Source: Lates calcarifer
Taxonomy: Eukaryota > Chordata > Actinopteri > Centropomidae
Assembly (NCBI RefSeq): GCF_001640805.2
Contig: NC_066844.1
Coordinates: 3,008,431-3,072,430, forward strand
Length of the DNA: 64,000 nt
Reading direction: 5' to 3'
The notes below the pieces were generated by a model. It saw only the letters and a program-made list of their open reading frames with translations, was not told the DNA's origin and did not search any database. The position numbers and the translations under genes were made by a program. The stretch's first letter is position 1. Each line of letters starts with the position of its first letter. Positions 1-12,431 of the stretch are shown piece after piece.

Positions 1-110
1 TTTATAGCTGGACATCACACTTCAGTACTGTCTTTTAAGATGTGTCCATAGCAATGACTGTTGAACACTGTCTCTTAAGATCCATAAACTTGCTCTTACG
101 CCACACTTAC

Positions 111-3100
111 TTAAATTGTTCCTCATCTGTAAACAGGCCACTTCCAGAGAAAGTCAGAGTGCACTTCGTCAGCGTCTCATTGGCTGGGTTCATGAAAAGC
201 ACCTCCCCACTTGCCTCACAGTACAGTCTGATCTTACTGGGAACCTGGAACACAGACATTTTAACAGTATATTCAAATGCATTCAGTCAGGCACCCAAAC
301 GACTCAAAATCGAGGGATCCATACTGAAACGGACTGCCATGAAAAGTTGTGCAAACATTTATGACTTGCAATCACTGGTGCTGTCTAGAGTGTCATTGGG
401 TTTTCCCAGACTTTGAGTACAAGAAGAAACACCAACAGCTGTTAACTAACATGATGGGTATTCTTGGTGAACAAAATTAGAGGACAGATGATTTTAGAGA
501 CAGAGAAACAGAGAGACAGATGTTTTTTTCTACTGACGGTGAGGGAGATGGGAGGGTCCTGCAGCACAATGTCGTCCACAGCCAGGATATGTGTTTTCTG
601 GCTTCTCTTTGTCTGTGACCACAGCTGAAATGTTCATACTGTCGCTCTCCACCATGTGTTTATGGTAGACCGAGAACGGGACCAGGACAGGGATGGACAG
701 CTCTGGAGGAGACAGAGGAAGAGAGGGAGATTTTAAATCGGTTGACATGCAGTAATTTAAAACTCCTGGTGTCCAGCCATCCAGAGGAAGAGTCACCTTT
801 CCCAGGCTCCAGTGTCTCCTCCTTCACCTCAGTCTGGATGTTTGCAGCTGGTGAGCCGTTGTACTTCATGGCCTGGACACTGATGTTGATGGACAGCGGC
901 CTGGCGACACTGCTCTCACTGTGCAGCACCAGCCTCAGGCTCACATCCTTACCGTCCATCGGCTTGGACACCTGCAGCACCATACGATGTATGAATAAGA
1001 CATGGAAGGAGATTTAATGTAAGTCATACATTGAACCTACCCTACATACAGAGATATCAACCATTCAAATCCAGTGTGATCCAGTATTAGGATTAAATTT
1101 GACTAAAAATAAGACACTAAACATCAACCTCAATAGCTCACACACCTCAGGGACTTTAGACTCTGACATACCTCTTCAAATTGCATGAACACCTCTGGTG
1201 GTGGAACGTTCTCTGTCTCCCCATTCTCCATTTCACCTTCACCTCTGTCAAAGTCTCTGGTGATGGCATATTTAAAGACCTCTCTCTCCTTCTTTGTGCC
1301 TGTAAGTTTATTAGTTTATTAGTGGAGCTCCACTTGCTGATGACTGACAGCACTGTACTCACCTCAGCTGTGATTCACAGTATGTCACTTGCTCATTAAA
1401 GCAGATTAAGCAAGCATTACAGGTAAATAGGGTAAAAATTTGAACTAATAGATATCACCATGAAACACAGCTGATTTTGTAGACATATTAGAGCCAAAGG
1501 TTTACACTGAGTGGCTTTTGTATATTTCCTTTTGTCACTCTGTGAATCAGAAAAAACTGTCAACAGTCATAAAAAATGAATTTGCAATATTTTAGGAATA
1601 CAGTGTTATATAATTCAGGCTATGAATGATATATGAAGAAACCCCTCTGTAATATCCGTCTGATTTTGTGGTGTTTAAAGAAATGTTTTGTAATTGAAAT
1701 CTACAGACGCAAAGTTAAATAGTGCGGGAAAACAAACGCTTAAATGTAGATTTTCCATATTTTCCTTCCATTAGTCTGAAGGAAAACAAGTTATGGAAGC
1801 AAAATAAATAAAATAGCCCCACATCTCAAAATTGACCAGTGCGTGATAAAAGGATGTTTTTGCCTGTAGTGTCTCACTTTAAAATACCTCAAAAGCAGCT
1901 GAAGTGATGGTGTGTGTGATCTGTTGACCAGGTGAACCCACCTTCTTTGTGTTTGTAGGTGTGAGTGATGTCCAACCTCTCGTTGGAGCCGACAGCTTTA
2001 GTTGAGATATTCTGACCAACTCTCTTAGTGTCAGAGGACATTTTCACCTCTGAACCATCAGCTTTGACCTAAAAGATGAAAATAATGAAAACAATCACTT
2101 CATGAAACAAAACTAGGAGATGAAATTGGCTTTTTAAAAACATATGTAACCTATATAAAATACAGGGCTACTAAAACCATATATTTTTTGCATTCTACCT
2201 CGAAAATGAGATGGTGGGGACACATTGATCAAAAATTTCAGAGAGCATATGGCAATGAATGAATTTAGTCAGTTGGCAGTGCGTTGACAACAGACCTCCA
2301 TGGCTTTGGTCAGAGTCATGGTTTTACACTTTGGCGTTGGCACTAGTTTAGGGAACTGGGGTTTGTCAGCCCTGACTTCCTTTGACAACCCCTGACTTAA
2401 ATCAGAGTAGGTTAAACTCCCTTTGTAGTACAGGCCTCCAGTGTTCCCTGAATATGATGATGATGATGATGAGGTTATGGGCTCAAGCTCTGCTCACTAA
2501 CCAGCCAGTCAACACAGTCAGCATTGACCTCCGCAAAGACAAATGGGACGTCATATTTAAGATGGGTGTCTCCGTTCAGGATGGCTTTGACTGGGGCTGG
2601 ACCGCAGCAGTAAAGACCTATACAAAGAGAAACAGTAAAAGTCATCACACAGACATGAAACTGAATAATAAAAGTCTCTGTTAACAATGTACTGCCTCCA
2701 AGAGAATAGTGTTAATCTTTTGTATTAAAGCCACAATCAGTGCAATTGCTAATTTCTTCAATCATATAACTATAAATAGTAACTTTAAAGGGGCTTTCAC
2801 AACCAGAGCACCAATGCAAATTTATTTGATGGTCTGTGTGGCGGTGATTGAACAATTAATTGATTAGTTGATGGTCAGTAATTTCTTTTGCAACTATTTA
2901 GATTAGCAAATATTGTTTTAGTCAAATGCCAAACATCTGTCTGACCCAGCTTCTAAAATGTTAGGATATGTGACCTTCCTTGGTCATTATGACAGTGAAT
3001 TGAGTATAGTTAGAATTTGCACTGGTAGTGAGACAAAACAAGACGTGTGAAGATGTCACTTCGGGTGAAAGTAAACTGTAATGGGCATTCTTTGCTATTT

Positions 3101-6100
3101 TTCATATTTTCAATGTTATATAACATTATAAATCTGTAAAATCATAGATGGACTGACGATAACCCCAAACGATAGAAAGTCAGTCCAATATATCTTTTTT
3201 TTTTTTTAATGTTTTTAAATGAACACACTCTGATGGCAGTGGCTATGCTGCTGATGGCAGGGAAGCTAGCTAGTTTGTCAGTTATTATTAATTGCTCCTC
3301 ACTCACGGACAGGCCAAAATATTTCCTCTAATGTCCTTTTACCTCAACTACCACTAGAATATGTATCTAGAGGATCAGATTGAGGAGGTGGTTTGTTCTC
3401 AGACCACAAAACATATACATGTGTTTTCTTAAATCTTGGATTGGAACTATTGAGTAACAGTAGACAGAGACCAGCATGGAAATTAAGGACAAGAAACAAG
3501 GTCATCACAGCAGGGAAGAAAATGTGCTTCATCTAGAGAGAGATTGTTACCATCGCTCATCTCCTGTGGTGTCGGATCCAGAACTTGCCAGCCGTCATAT
3601 TTACCATCATCTGCCAGGTCTGGACGTCTCATCCACCCCTCCACCCACACATGGAAGTTCCTAAAACACCACACAACATTCAGATTCTGGGGCAGGTCAT
3701 GAGACTGAAACATTAAACAATGTAAAGCAGATTCAGTGAAATTTATCTAACAGTATTTCACTGGTGACCAGAGAATCATGTTCCTCAGAAATAGCATTTA
3801 AAGCATCATCATCTCTACCACAGTGATCAATCATGTCATTCATTATTAAAATACTGAGGATGAGTCACCACGCCCCAAACCATGCTAGATGTTAATATGC
3901 TACTGACACTTTGACATGATTTTTGGCCTGATACTGGATCTTTCCCATGACCTGCCCTATAAAAGCTGCAAACCGCTGCATGCCAGATAAATAATATCAG
4001 ATAAAACTTGTTTAGTTGGCTCTATAAAGAGGCACTGTACTATGATAGTGTGTGACACACCCAGAGTTTTTCCAACACTGTGCCAATCGGAGATTAAACT
4101 GTAACTAATAACCCTTGCCATAGTAAGTTCATAAAATCCATATACTCTTTACATAACATGACTACTTTTATGTGAAATGACCTGAAGACTCCTCAGAACA
4201 ATCCTCAGACACCACCCTGATAGAGACAAGAAATACAAACCATCTGAATAAAGCAGAGGTCTGCACTAGAGATGAGTTGTGCAACTGGTTTTAATCTTAA
4301 AGGATAAGCTTGGAGGCTCACACTGATCTTCACGTCTGTGTGTATGCATTCTCATAGGAAGGAGTTGTAGCATCTCACCAAACACTGTCCATGGTTTCTC
4401 TCCCTTCAACACCGTAGTCTGCGTGGTACACGTCGATGGTCAGGTTCATGTCACTGTCGTGGGCTGACATGAAGTTGGTAACAACACGGCAGGGGATGCC
4501 TAGCAGACGCATCACTGGAACCAATCACAAAGACTGGAATCAGCTTATACAAGATAAATGAAGCTTTGTTCAGTCTTTAAAAGTATTTCTCATCTCATAC
4601 CAAGGGGAACACTGTTTCGTTTTAGTGTGAACACACCTTGTGTTCACCTCATGTTTAGTGTGAACACACCTTTTGTTCACACTAAAATGTAACAATGGCA
4701 GAGACAGAAGAGAGGGAACTGTTATTAATAGACTTAAGTTACATAAGCAGGAGTCCTCCAACAGAGTCATGTGACCAAGGTCAACATGATGAGTCAGATT
4801 AAGTGTTTTAATTAGGTGTGAAAAATACAACTTATTTTATTGTTCCAGTACTCTATTCTTAGTCATAACATTTCCTTTATAGCTAAAGGGAACGTATTTA
4901 TTAAGTTAGTGTCATGTTCACTTGTGTTACTCATTGTTTACTTAGAAAAAATATATATTTTCAACCAATCAAATTAAAATCTTAAGACAGCAGGACAGTT
5001 AAATTCATTGCAATTTGCTCATATTGTCAAACTAACAATGTAAAACCCATTCATTGTTGTAATGATCTAAACCAGAGAAAAGTAGCAAATCTGCACATTT
5101 AAGGGGCTGGAACCAGAGAATGTTTGACTTCTTTGCTTATTAAATGGGTTAATCAATCAAACAATTATCAAAAATATTGCCTGTTAAATTTGCAATGACT
5201 TTGAGCGAGTAAACGTTTGATTAATAATATATTTACAGGTGTTGTTCCAGGGGTGAGTTGAGGAGCTGCAGAGTCAGATATTACCTGAGCACATCACGCC
5301 AGCGAACACCCAGCACTGCCCGTACTTGACTGGGTAGCACTCAGTAAACCAGCGATAAAGGATGGTGTGGCTGCCGCTCCAGTGAGAGGGGAGGACCCCG
5401 TCGTCATATGGCCCTCCCCAACATCCCTCCAGGACACCGTGGTCATCCGGACTGTTGACCTGAAAGAAAATGGACAAGTGTGCTGTCAGTCTTAATGCAA
5501 TATTTTTTTCCCAAAAAATTACAGCTTTATTCTGTCAGATGTGAACTCAGACCCCTCTCCCCTCAAGAATTACTCTAAAACTCCCATAGAAATATTTATT
5601 AAATTAAATTCTTCCATCTTTATTGGCACCTTGCACAAGCAATTTTCAGTGTGTGAAACTAAAGGATGTCAAATTGCTCTTCTACATGGTCCAAACACCA
5701 AACTTTTGCCCATAAGACTATATCATTTAAAAATCACAAACAAATTACTAAAACACCATCTTGATGGATTATTGCAGTGAAAACCCATGAGTGCTGCTTT
5801 GCCGTTATAAAAGATCTGAGGAGGTATCTGTATAAAACACAGAGATCATGTCTTACCACGGCACTGACCACACGGCCGACGTAGATGGGGTCACAGCGAG
5901 CAGAAACATCTTCAGCTGGGTCATCGAAGTGTTTGCAGTTGAAATCCAATATCGCCAGACAAATTTTCACCATGCCGTCCTCAAACTGGACAGAAAGAGA
6001 CAAGAACAGAGACACTGATGTTAAGTTTTATTTTACTCATGACAGTATGTTGCAGATGGTTATAATATTTAAACTGTAAAAGAGACAACGCGCTTGCTCT

Positions 6101-9100
6101 GTGAGCTTTAGATGGGCTTAGACTGTTTGAATAGATCACTTATAGTGCCTCAAAATCAAATTCATTCACACATTCTGTGGTCTGATTATGCTAAAGTTGA
6201 ACGTCAGTAAGCTTTGTCTGTATAAGTGTTTATTTTCATGTGTGTGCACCTGTCCAAAGTCCCAGGACATAGAGCTGATGTAGTTATGACTTCCTCTGTA
6301 GATGGTTCCTTGTTCATTCATCACATACTCCTGTCTTTCCTTCTCATCAGGCAGAAACACGGAGTCATCTACAGTGAGGGTGGAATAATGCACATAGATT
6401 TACAGGTGTTTAAATATAAGGTTTAGAACTGTTCAGATACTTGCTTAGTATTAGATAACAATAAAACAACAGCAACAGATAAATACTGTTGATGGGTTGA
6501 CACACAGACATATATTAGACCTACCAGGACACCAGGGGTTGAAGAGCACCACCAGTGTTGCCAGTGATGTTTCCTCTTCCCTGTGTTTCACAGACAGCTC
6601 GTACTCTCCTATGGGGCTGACAGCAGGGGGGGTAATGGTCAAAATCAAGACGCCTGTTAGTGAGGAGGAGTTCTTGTGAAGCTCAACCTTCCATACTGCC
6701 TTTGCCGATGGTGAGCGCTTCACGCTGTCTGGGATACCGAAGCATGACTTTGTCCCCACGTTCTCAGATGGAAGTTCACCTGTATCGAGGAGTCACTGAC
6801 AGAGTCATTTACTGTTGGAACACTGCTCTATGTCCATCCATCCACTGAACCTCCAAGTTAAAGCAGTGATTTGCTCTCTTTCTTTCTTTAGATAAATCCC
6901 ATAAAAAGACCAGAATCAGTGATGCGAGAGGTGATTAAATGGTCTGTGGTCTAAGGTTGAAGGAGATGAGTTTGACAGGTACATTTAGATCTGAGTGATT
7001 AATCAGAAAGTTTGAAGTTAATAACCTCTGTGGTATTTCTTTTTCAGGTAATTGAAAGTTGCTAGTCAGCACTGACTGAGACGATGGACGACAAGGGCTC
7101 ATCACACAAGGAGGACAAATAATTTGATGAGAGACTGACCTGTCACTGCGATGATGGTGAGTGGGTGGAGGTCGGGGTTGAAAGGTTGAGTCAGTTTAAG
7201 GGTCAGAGTGAAGGGCTGGCCTCGCCTCACGATCAGCTGTTCCTCTGAGATTTCACTGGTGTGGTGTTCAGTGTTGTTGGTCTTACTGTGGAGGTCCACT
7301 TCCTTTAGGACTGAAAGAAATACAAAAAAACATGGCGAAGAGAATCTCTGTAAAAAACTTCAGTCAATTGAAATTGATTTATTTGCAGATAATATCTAAT
7401 TTCACTACTACCCACTATTTATGTAGAGTAGCTAAAGTAAAGTTCTCCATCACCTGCGACAATAAGAAAGTCAGTGGGCAACTTTTAATTTCTGTAAATG
7501 GATCAAATATAATTTCAAATGTTTAAATGATCGTAAAGATGAAGTGGTTACCTAGAGAGGTCATAAAAATCTTAAATGCCCTCCAGCATTTAATGTCTTA
7601 TATTTGTGTAAGAAACATGTTACATGTTCTCAGATGACATAATTCCCCTTCAAATGCATGAGTCATGCAGGTGTGGAGAGTCGTAGAGTTCCCTCAGCAA
7701 AGTGGCTCAGCATGTTAAAAGTTAGCATGCTGTCTATTAATACTGCCAGTAACTCAGACAGGGTGGGGTGGAGAGTTGTAGGTGGAGAAAATATGTAAAC
7801 ATACCAGTGTTAAATGTCACTGATATGGAGTTATTGTTTGTGGTAAAGAAATATGTGTGTCAATGGGACAAGACAGAACAAGAGTCCAATGCCCTGTTCT
7901 AGTTCTTGGCAGCACAGAAACAAAATCACAGTCCTGATAAAAATAGATTTAAGCTGCAAGAGGCAGACTTGATCACCTGTTTGATGTGCACTGAAAATAA
8001 TGACAAGCCCTGAACTTTGGTAACAACAGACAGATGAATGACAGATGAAATCATTTAGGCTCTCGCCTTTAATTGTTGGGAGTGTCTGGTTTAGGATTTA
8101 CCGCGTGTGTGTGCATGTGTGTGCATGTGTGTGCATGTGTGTGCGTGTGTGTGCGTGTGTGTGCATGTGTGTGCGTGTGTGTTCATGTGTGTGCATGTGT
8201 GTGCATGTGTGTATGCTTCTATCATTAGATACTTGTCTGCAGGTGTCCCTGAACAGTAACTCCCTAAACTAAACCACAACTCCACACTACCCAGTGTCTG
8301 GTGTAAGTGCCATTATTATCATTGTTGTAATTACTATTTCCAGTACTAGTAATAGACGTTTATAGATGTCAGGTTTAGATTTTGTTTTCATTCATACTTA
8401 TATACTGTATCTATACTTGTATTTGTTTAGTGCATATAGCATAGCCACGGTTGGACTCTAAAAAAAAAAAAAAAGGTATATCCAATAAAATTGTTGATCA
8501 TTATTTAATTATTACTGCACAGTTAATATGCAGTCTATGGTATTGTAATGTTTATAAAGTAGACTCATGTAGAGATTTGTAACACTGTTTCAATCCTTTA
8601 ACCTCTTTTTCATTCAAATAGTTACTTTCTGTTGTCTCTTCTTTTGTGTTTCCTTTCTGCTTTGTTTATAATCTTTTTTGGTCTACCTTTCATCTTATGT
8701 GAAGCACGTTATATTGCCAAAGCTCTGCTCTGGTCATTTGTGGTTGTCTGTTCAATAACTGGGTAAAAAGTAAGCATCGTTTGATTTCCAGCAGCTCCAG
8801 AGGAGTGTGATGGTGCAAAATGTTTTGGTGATCTAAAACAGTGAATTGTTGGTCTTAAGCACAAAAGACAAGACTTTATTTGACCTGCAAATCGCCAGGT
8901 CGCACAGCACACTGCACAAAATAAAAAGAAATGAAGTGAAATATCCAAACCCATGACACAATGCCTTTTGCTGCATTGTTCTTTAAGCAACATTATGTAA
9001 TAGCAGTTTCAATACTGTTTTGATGGTTAACTGACTTATAATACGGAGAAGGAAGCCTCGGTCATTCCCACTCTGCTCCCTGAACGCTTGTTGTTGCTCT

Positions 9101-9601
9101 GTGTAACTTTAGTGAGCAGGTATGATCTCCCTCTAAGTGAGTAATAGTCAGCGGCTTAAACTGCTGGAATCAGACCCAGCAAGTTCAACTTGAAAAGACT
9201 TAGAAGTCTTTACACACCAGCGTTCATCTCCAATACCCAGCCAGGAAACCTTGAAAATAAAGGCTTTAAACAGTCACAAAGTTTGTTTTATGTTCTCTTG
9301 ATTTATTGAACCTTGGAATTGAACTAATGACAACTGAATGATATACTATGTATCAGTTATTTGGTGCCACCAAACAGCTTTCTGATGCACTATGTTAAGT
9401 TGTGTATATCATCCCAGAAAAAGCTTTAGTCTAAACATTTTAATGTAAATAACAGCACATAAAAGCCTACATCCGTTCAGTGCATCCGTTCAGTGCATAC
9501 TGCATCCACGTATCAGTGGATGCAGAGAACCATACAAGAGTCATAAAAGATACCTTTAAAAAACTGGTGTACTTACTAGATTGTTTAACCTCTGCTGGCA
9601 T
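111..9601 (-). CDS. Transglutaminase copy A (TGM5-like), 3'-partial, frameshifted in exon 13
   Basis: Calcium-dependent protein-glutamine gamma-glutamyltransferase, which forms glutamyl-lysine cross-links. Coding exons read on the minus strand: 9577-9601, 7140-7310, 6525-6779, 6250-6368, 5857-5985, 5285-5459, 4379-4514, 3551-3660, 2502-2617, 1942-2068, 1172-1299, 797-971, 538-702, 111-244. The last exon lies left of the window. Phases agree at every junction up to exon 13. The N-terminal sandwich (exons 2-4) has VRRGQPF and LFNPWCP. The core has the active-site YGQCWVFAG (Cys about 282), NFHVW (His about 340) and [11 protein letters not shown] (Asp about 365). Exons 11-13 form barrel 1 and exon 14 begins barrel 2. 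One extra base in exon 13 brings a stop at 234-236. The start MPAEVKQ mirrors copy B's MTEEVKQ. Family assignment is firm. TGM5-like is inferred from motifs such as RQEYVMN and from linkage to ccndbp1. Confidence 0.88.
538..702 (-). other. Exon 13 of transglutaminase copy A with +1 frameshift
   Basis: This exon is 165 bp; the equivalent exon of copy B is 164 bp. Copy A reads ccaggatatgtg where copy B reads ccaggtatgtg, so there is one extra base at about 587. Copy B gives the expected reading [13 protein letters not shown]. Copy A shifts to [11 protein letters not shown] and ends at a TAA three codons into exon 14 (234-236). The product would lose the whole second C-terminal barrel. Splice sites are intact. 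The cause is either a real disabling mutation or a one-base assembly error. Confidence 0.8.
541..1135 (-). repeat. Near-identical tract shared by copies A and B (exons 12-13 and flanking introns)
   Basis: This tract matches about 13921-14512. Introns 11 (proximal part) and 12 are almost unchanged, whereas the exon 13-14 intron is 293 bp in A and 568 bp in B. Both frameshifting single-base differences between the copies lie in this tract. Confidence 0.7.
2845..3010. repeat. Degraded dispersed repeat in intron 8 of copy A
   Basis: The text attaattgattagttgatgg, followed by caaatgccaaacatctg, resembles the family that opens with GGGCTGCAAC and is abundant in percomorphs. Related fragments lie at 5040-5180, 16030-16240, 44356-44550 and 44572-44868. 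Insertion here may partly explain why intron 8 of copy A is about 840 bp longer than in copy B. Confidence 0.45.
6525..7310 (-). repeat. Near-identical tract shared by copies A and B (exons 2-3 and intron 2)
   Basis: This tract matches 17980-18765 almost base for base. The 360-bp intron 2 differs at about two positions (tgtatcgagg against tgtagagagg). Other introns of the two genes differ by hundreds of base pairs in length. This is the footprint expected of recent gene conversion between the tandem copies. Confidence 0.75.
8101..8215. repeat. (TGTGTGTGCA)n-type microsatellite, intron 1 of copy A
   Basis: Repeated tgtgtgtgca/tgtgtgtgcg decamers over about 110 bp. They generate spurious open frames on both strands rich in Cys-Val or His-Thr. 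No coding meaning. Confidence 0.9.
9026..9240 (+). mobile_element. Dispersed repeat, intron 1 of copy A (inverted partner at 19425-19655)
   Basis: Contains cattcccactctgctccctg and gtgagcaggt..ctccctctaa. The same text, about 80-85% alike over about 220 bp by eye, occurs reverse-complemented in intron 1 of copy B. Position and orientation differ while flanking intron sequence stays collinear, so two independent insertions of a non-autonomous element are more likely than shared ancestry. Confidence 0.6.
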
Positions 9602-9735
9602 CTTTCCAGAAGTAGCGTATGCAAAGACAGTAATATGTACCTGACTGGCTGACAGTAGCGCACTGACAAGTGACTCAGCCTTGGTAGGTTTTTCAAGCAT
9701 CTGCCAAGCCCTGCCCCATTTCGAGTTCAAATGGA
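9602..9735 (-). promoter_or_regulatory. Putative promoter/5' UTR of transglutaminase copy A
   Basis: The upstream block is homologous to that of copy B: the minus-strand text GAAATGGGGC.GGGCTTGG is shared and lies about 125 bp before the ATG. The TATA-like TTTTAAAAAC of copy B is changed to CTTGAAAAAC here. A Tc1-like relic begins immediately upstream, so any distal promoter of copy A has been replaced. Confidence 0.4.
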
Positions 9736-10110
9736 CTTAAACCAATCAGCCACAACATTAAAAACCACTGACAAGTGACGTGAATAACTGATCATTTTGT
9801 TCCTCTGGGAAACCTTGGGTCCTGACATTCATCTGGCTGTTACTTTGACACGGACCGCCCACCTAAACATTGGTGTAGACCAAACACTCCCACAAAGAGC
9901 CCAAGGTGTTGACCTGGCCTCAAAAACTCTCCAAATCTGATCCAGCCTCTGTGGGATGCACTATAACAAGCCAGATTCACGGAGGCCACCACCCTGCAAC
10001 CCAATGTCCCGGTGCCAGACACCACAGGACACCCTCAGAGGTCCTGTGCTCGTGCCCTGATGGGTGCTGATGCAGATGCTGGGTCAGCCAATCATGCAAG
10101 GATTTCCATA
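9735..10110 (+). mobile_element. Tc1/mariner-like transposon relic
   Basis: Starts with aaccaatcagccacaacatt and contains gggaaaccttgggtcctg, caaggtgttgacctggcctc, ctgtgggatg and ggtgccagacaccacaggac. These match from memory a common teleost repeat that carries the end of a Tc1-type transposase (the NPIEHLWD region). Reading frames are broken, so it cannot encode transposase. It sits just upstream of copy A's promoter and has no counterpart upstream of copy B. Confidence 0.6.
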
Positions 10111-10857
10111 GGGAAATAATTTTTACATGGAATAAGAGCTAGATTAATCTACTGTAAATGCTGTTTATATTGGTAGAACTACCATTTTTCAGCTCAATCA
10201 GTTTTTACTTATTAATGTCCCATAAATACTTAAAATGTGGTGTGGTGACTTGTATTTTGATTTGTTGTATTTTTTAGCATCTTATCACACCATTGTTTTA
10301 CCTTGGTAGTGGTCTAATGAGTATATAAGTCATTGTGTACATCTTTGTGTTTGTCATTAGCATTGTTGATTATTAATGTAAGTTTATATTTTAGGTAAGT
10401 GTACCAAACCCTCCAGGTGTAAACAGAATCTGTGGAGGAGGCTCTGAACAAATAAACCGTCCTAGTCAATTAAATTGTGCTAGAAGTACATGTACATAGA
10501 ACAACTCCTATTGAGTAATTAGCCAGTCTGGCAGGACATAGTGTTCTTTTTGTTAACTGCTCATGTTTGAATCATTTCAACTGGCAGGTGCTAGTGTTTA
10601 AAATGTGTATGTAGATACTAGATATAGATTGGGATTTTTTTCAGTTCTGACTGAGGAAGTCCATCAGGAAGTCAAGTCAGGAATGTCGGGAGCATAACTG
10701 CGGATTAACTGACATCCAGTAATTGGAAAAATTAAAAGAAAAAAGGAAATATACAATAATGATCACATAGGCCTTCATATCTGACACTGTTTTTACTTTC
10801 CTGGACTTTTTAAAGTTCTCAATTAGAGAACTTAGAGAATTAGATATGAGAATATGT

Positions 10858-10936
10858 CTCTCGCCCAATGACAGCTGGAATAGGCTCCAGCATGACCCTT
10901 AATGGATAAGCGGTATAGATAATGAATGAATGAATT
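10858..10936 (+). mobile_element. 3' end of a truncated LINE-type retroposon with (GAAT)n tail
   Basis: The text ctcgcccaatgacagctgg, ataggctccagc, ggataagcggtatagat ends in aatgaatgaatgaatt. This is a widespread fish LINE 3' terminus, 5'-truncated here. The family name (L2/CR1-like) is from memory. Confidence 0.6.
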
Positions 10937-11340
10937 GACTGTGTTATGTTACATTTTACTTTTTTTTTTTCTCTGGTTCTCTGGTTCTCTGGTTCTCAGG
11001 AAATAAACCAACCTTGACTTTGGCTGCTCACACTAGCCAGGGCGGCTTTGTAAAAGACTTTACTGGACTTTACCTGGTTGACTTTGTTATGAAGACACCC
11101 TGTTCCCGGAGCAGGGTGTGTGTCTTTATCTGGCAAATGATCAAATGTAGATGAACTGTGTTCCCAAAGTGGAGTTCATGTAAGGACATGAGTCCTTTCT
11201 TTTATTTATTTATTTTTCTACCTGCATGTATCCTGACCACAACACACACATATACCCATACCCATAAGACTGCAGCCAGTCATTCCATACACTGCCACAT
11301 AAAACCACACATCAGACACACCTTTAACTGCACAGAAACA

Positions 11341-11450
11341 CTATCTGTCCTGCTGAGTTAAGTCTTTGTTTTTTCCTGCAGGTTGTGATCGACGGCTCCA
11401 TCTCAAAACTGATCCCAGGTCAGCTCTGATTACCCCTGCACAAGGCTGGT
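11341..11450 (-). pseudogene. Duplicated, decayed last exon of ccndbp1
   Basis: On the minus strand this block aligns with the intact terminal exon of ccndbp1 (21886-21994): shared TCAGAGCTGACCTGG, GTCGATCACAACCTGCA, CAGCAGGACA.ATAG. It carries internal stops and a length change in the AAAAAAC run, so it is not coding. Similarity stops close to the exon's acceptor boundary and continues downstream (11160-11340) through the flanking sequence. It marks the right end of duplication unit A and shows the transglutaminase duplicated together with the adjacent ccndbp1 end. Confidence 0.8.
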
Positions 11451-12198
11451 TTTTGGAAAATGATCTGGTTTACATTCGTCCCATCCAACCAGTTCTGTCC
11501 ATCTTCTCTACGATTTTACCTGCTGCTTCAAACACTACAGACTACTTTTGACACAGGTACAGAAACATGAGCAAAGAGTAGATGTCCTCATTCGCAAACA
11601 GACTCCTTAATGAATATTAACAATCTGCAGTATTTGAGAAAAATACAGTCCAAACCAACGATTTTGGAGGATTTATGGAGGCTTTAGGAGGTAAAAATAT
11701 CTAATATGTTACATGAGAATACAGAGAATAGTCTATAAAAATAGATAATTTTATGTTGCAGATGTTTATTTGTTATCACCCTGCAAGTACAAAAGGATTT
11801 GCATCATTAGTAATGAAGACAAAAAGGGAATATGGCTTTAGATTTTACATTTTATTTGTGCGTTTTTTTTCGATACATCTATTAAAACCAACATGAAACT
11901 GTCTAAATGAAACTGACACGACACAGTGAAGCTCACACAACAGTTGGGCTCTTTTGAATCCTAAGGAGGCACTTTAACACCAGCTTTGGTTGGACCTTTG
12001 TAAAAGCTGAGGTTTACAGTACAGAGTATAAATGGGAATGGGACACCATATCACCTTGATGATGCCAATGCATGTTTTGTGCTGTTGGGGGTCTGAGACT
12101 TTTTAATCTCCATTCTCCATCCAGAAAATTGACTGCCTGATCCAAACATCTTCCAGGCTCTGAACTCACAGAGTGGATTAAAGGTAATTGTTCAATAA

Positions 12199-12204
12199 TT
12201 TATT
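12199..12204 (-). terminator. Candidate polyadenylation signal of transglutaminase copy B
   Basis: AATAAA on the minus strand, 228-233 bases beyond the TAA at 12432, in A/T-rich sequence. Cleavage would lie a little further left. This hexamer is common by chance, so the call is tentative. Confidence 0.4.
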
Positions 12205-12431
12205 TACTTGTTTTTGTCCAAAAAAAAAAAAATGTTAATGTTATTTTAATGTTATATGTAATTAAATGGTATGACTTAAGCTCACAGCAGTTTGCTGTAT
12301 AGCTGGCTAATGTTTTTACACCCTGCACCCACATTTGATTGAAAACAAAAACTAAAGTTTTACTCTCTCTTTTGAGAATCGCCAAATTAAGTAAAGTCAG
12401 TATATAACTGTTGCTCTGTGATACTGAGAAT

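Noticed and set aside
9840..10025. Open frame in the Tc1-like relic
   Set aside because: The transposase region is on the other strand and is broken by stops; this frame is a shadow.
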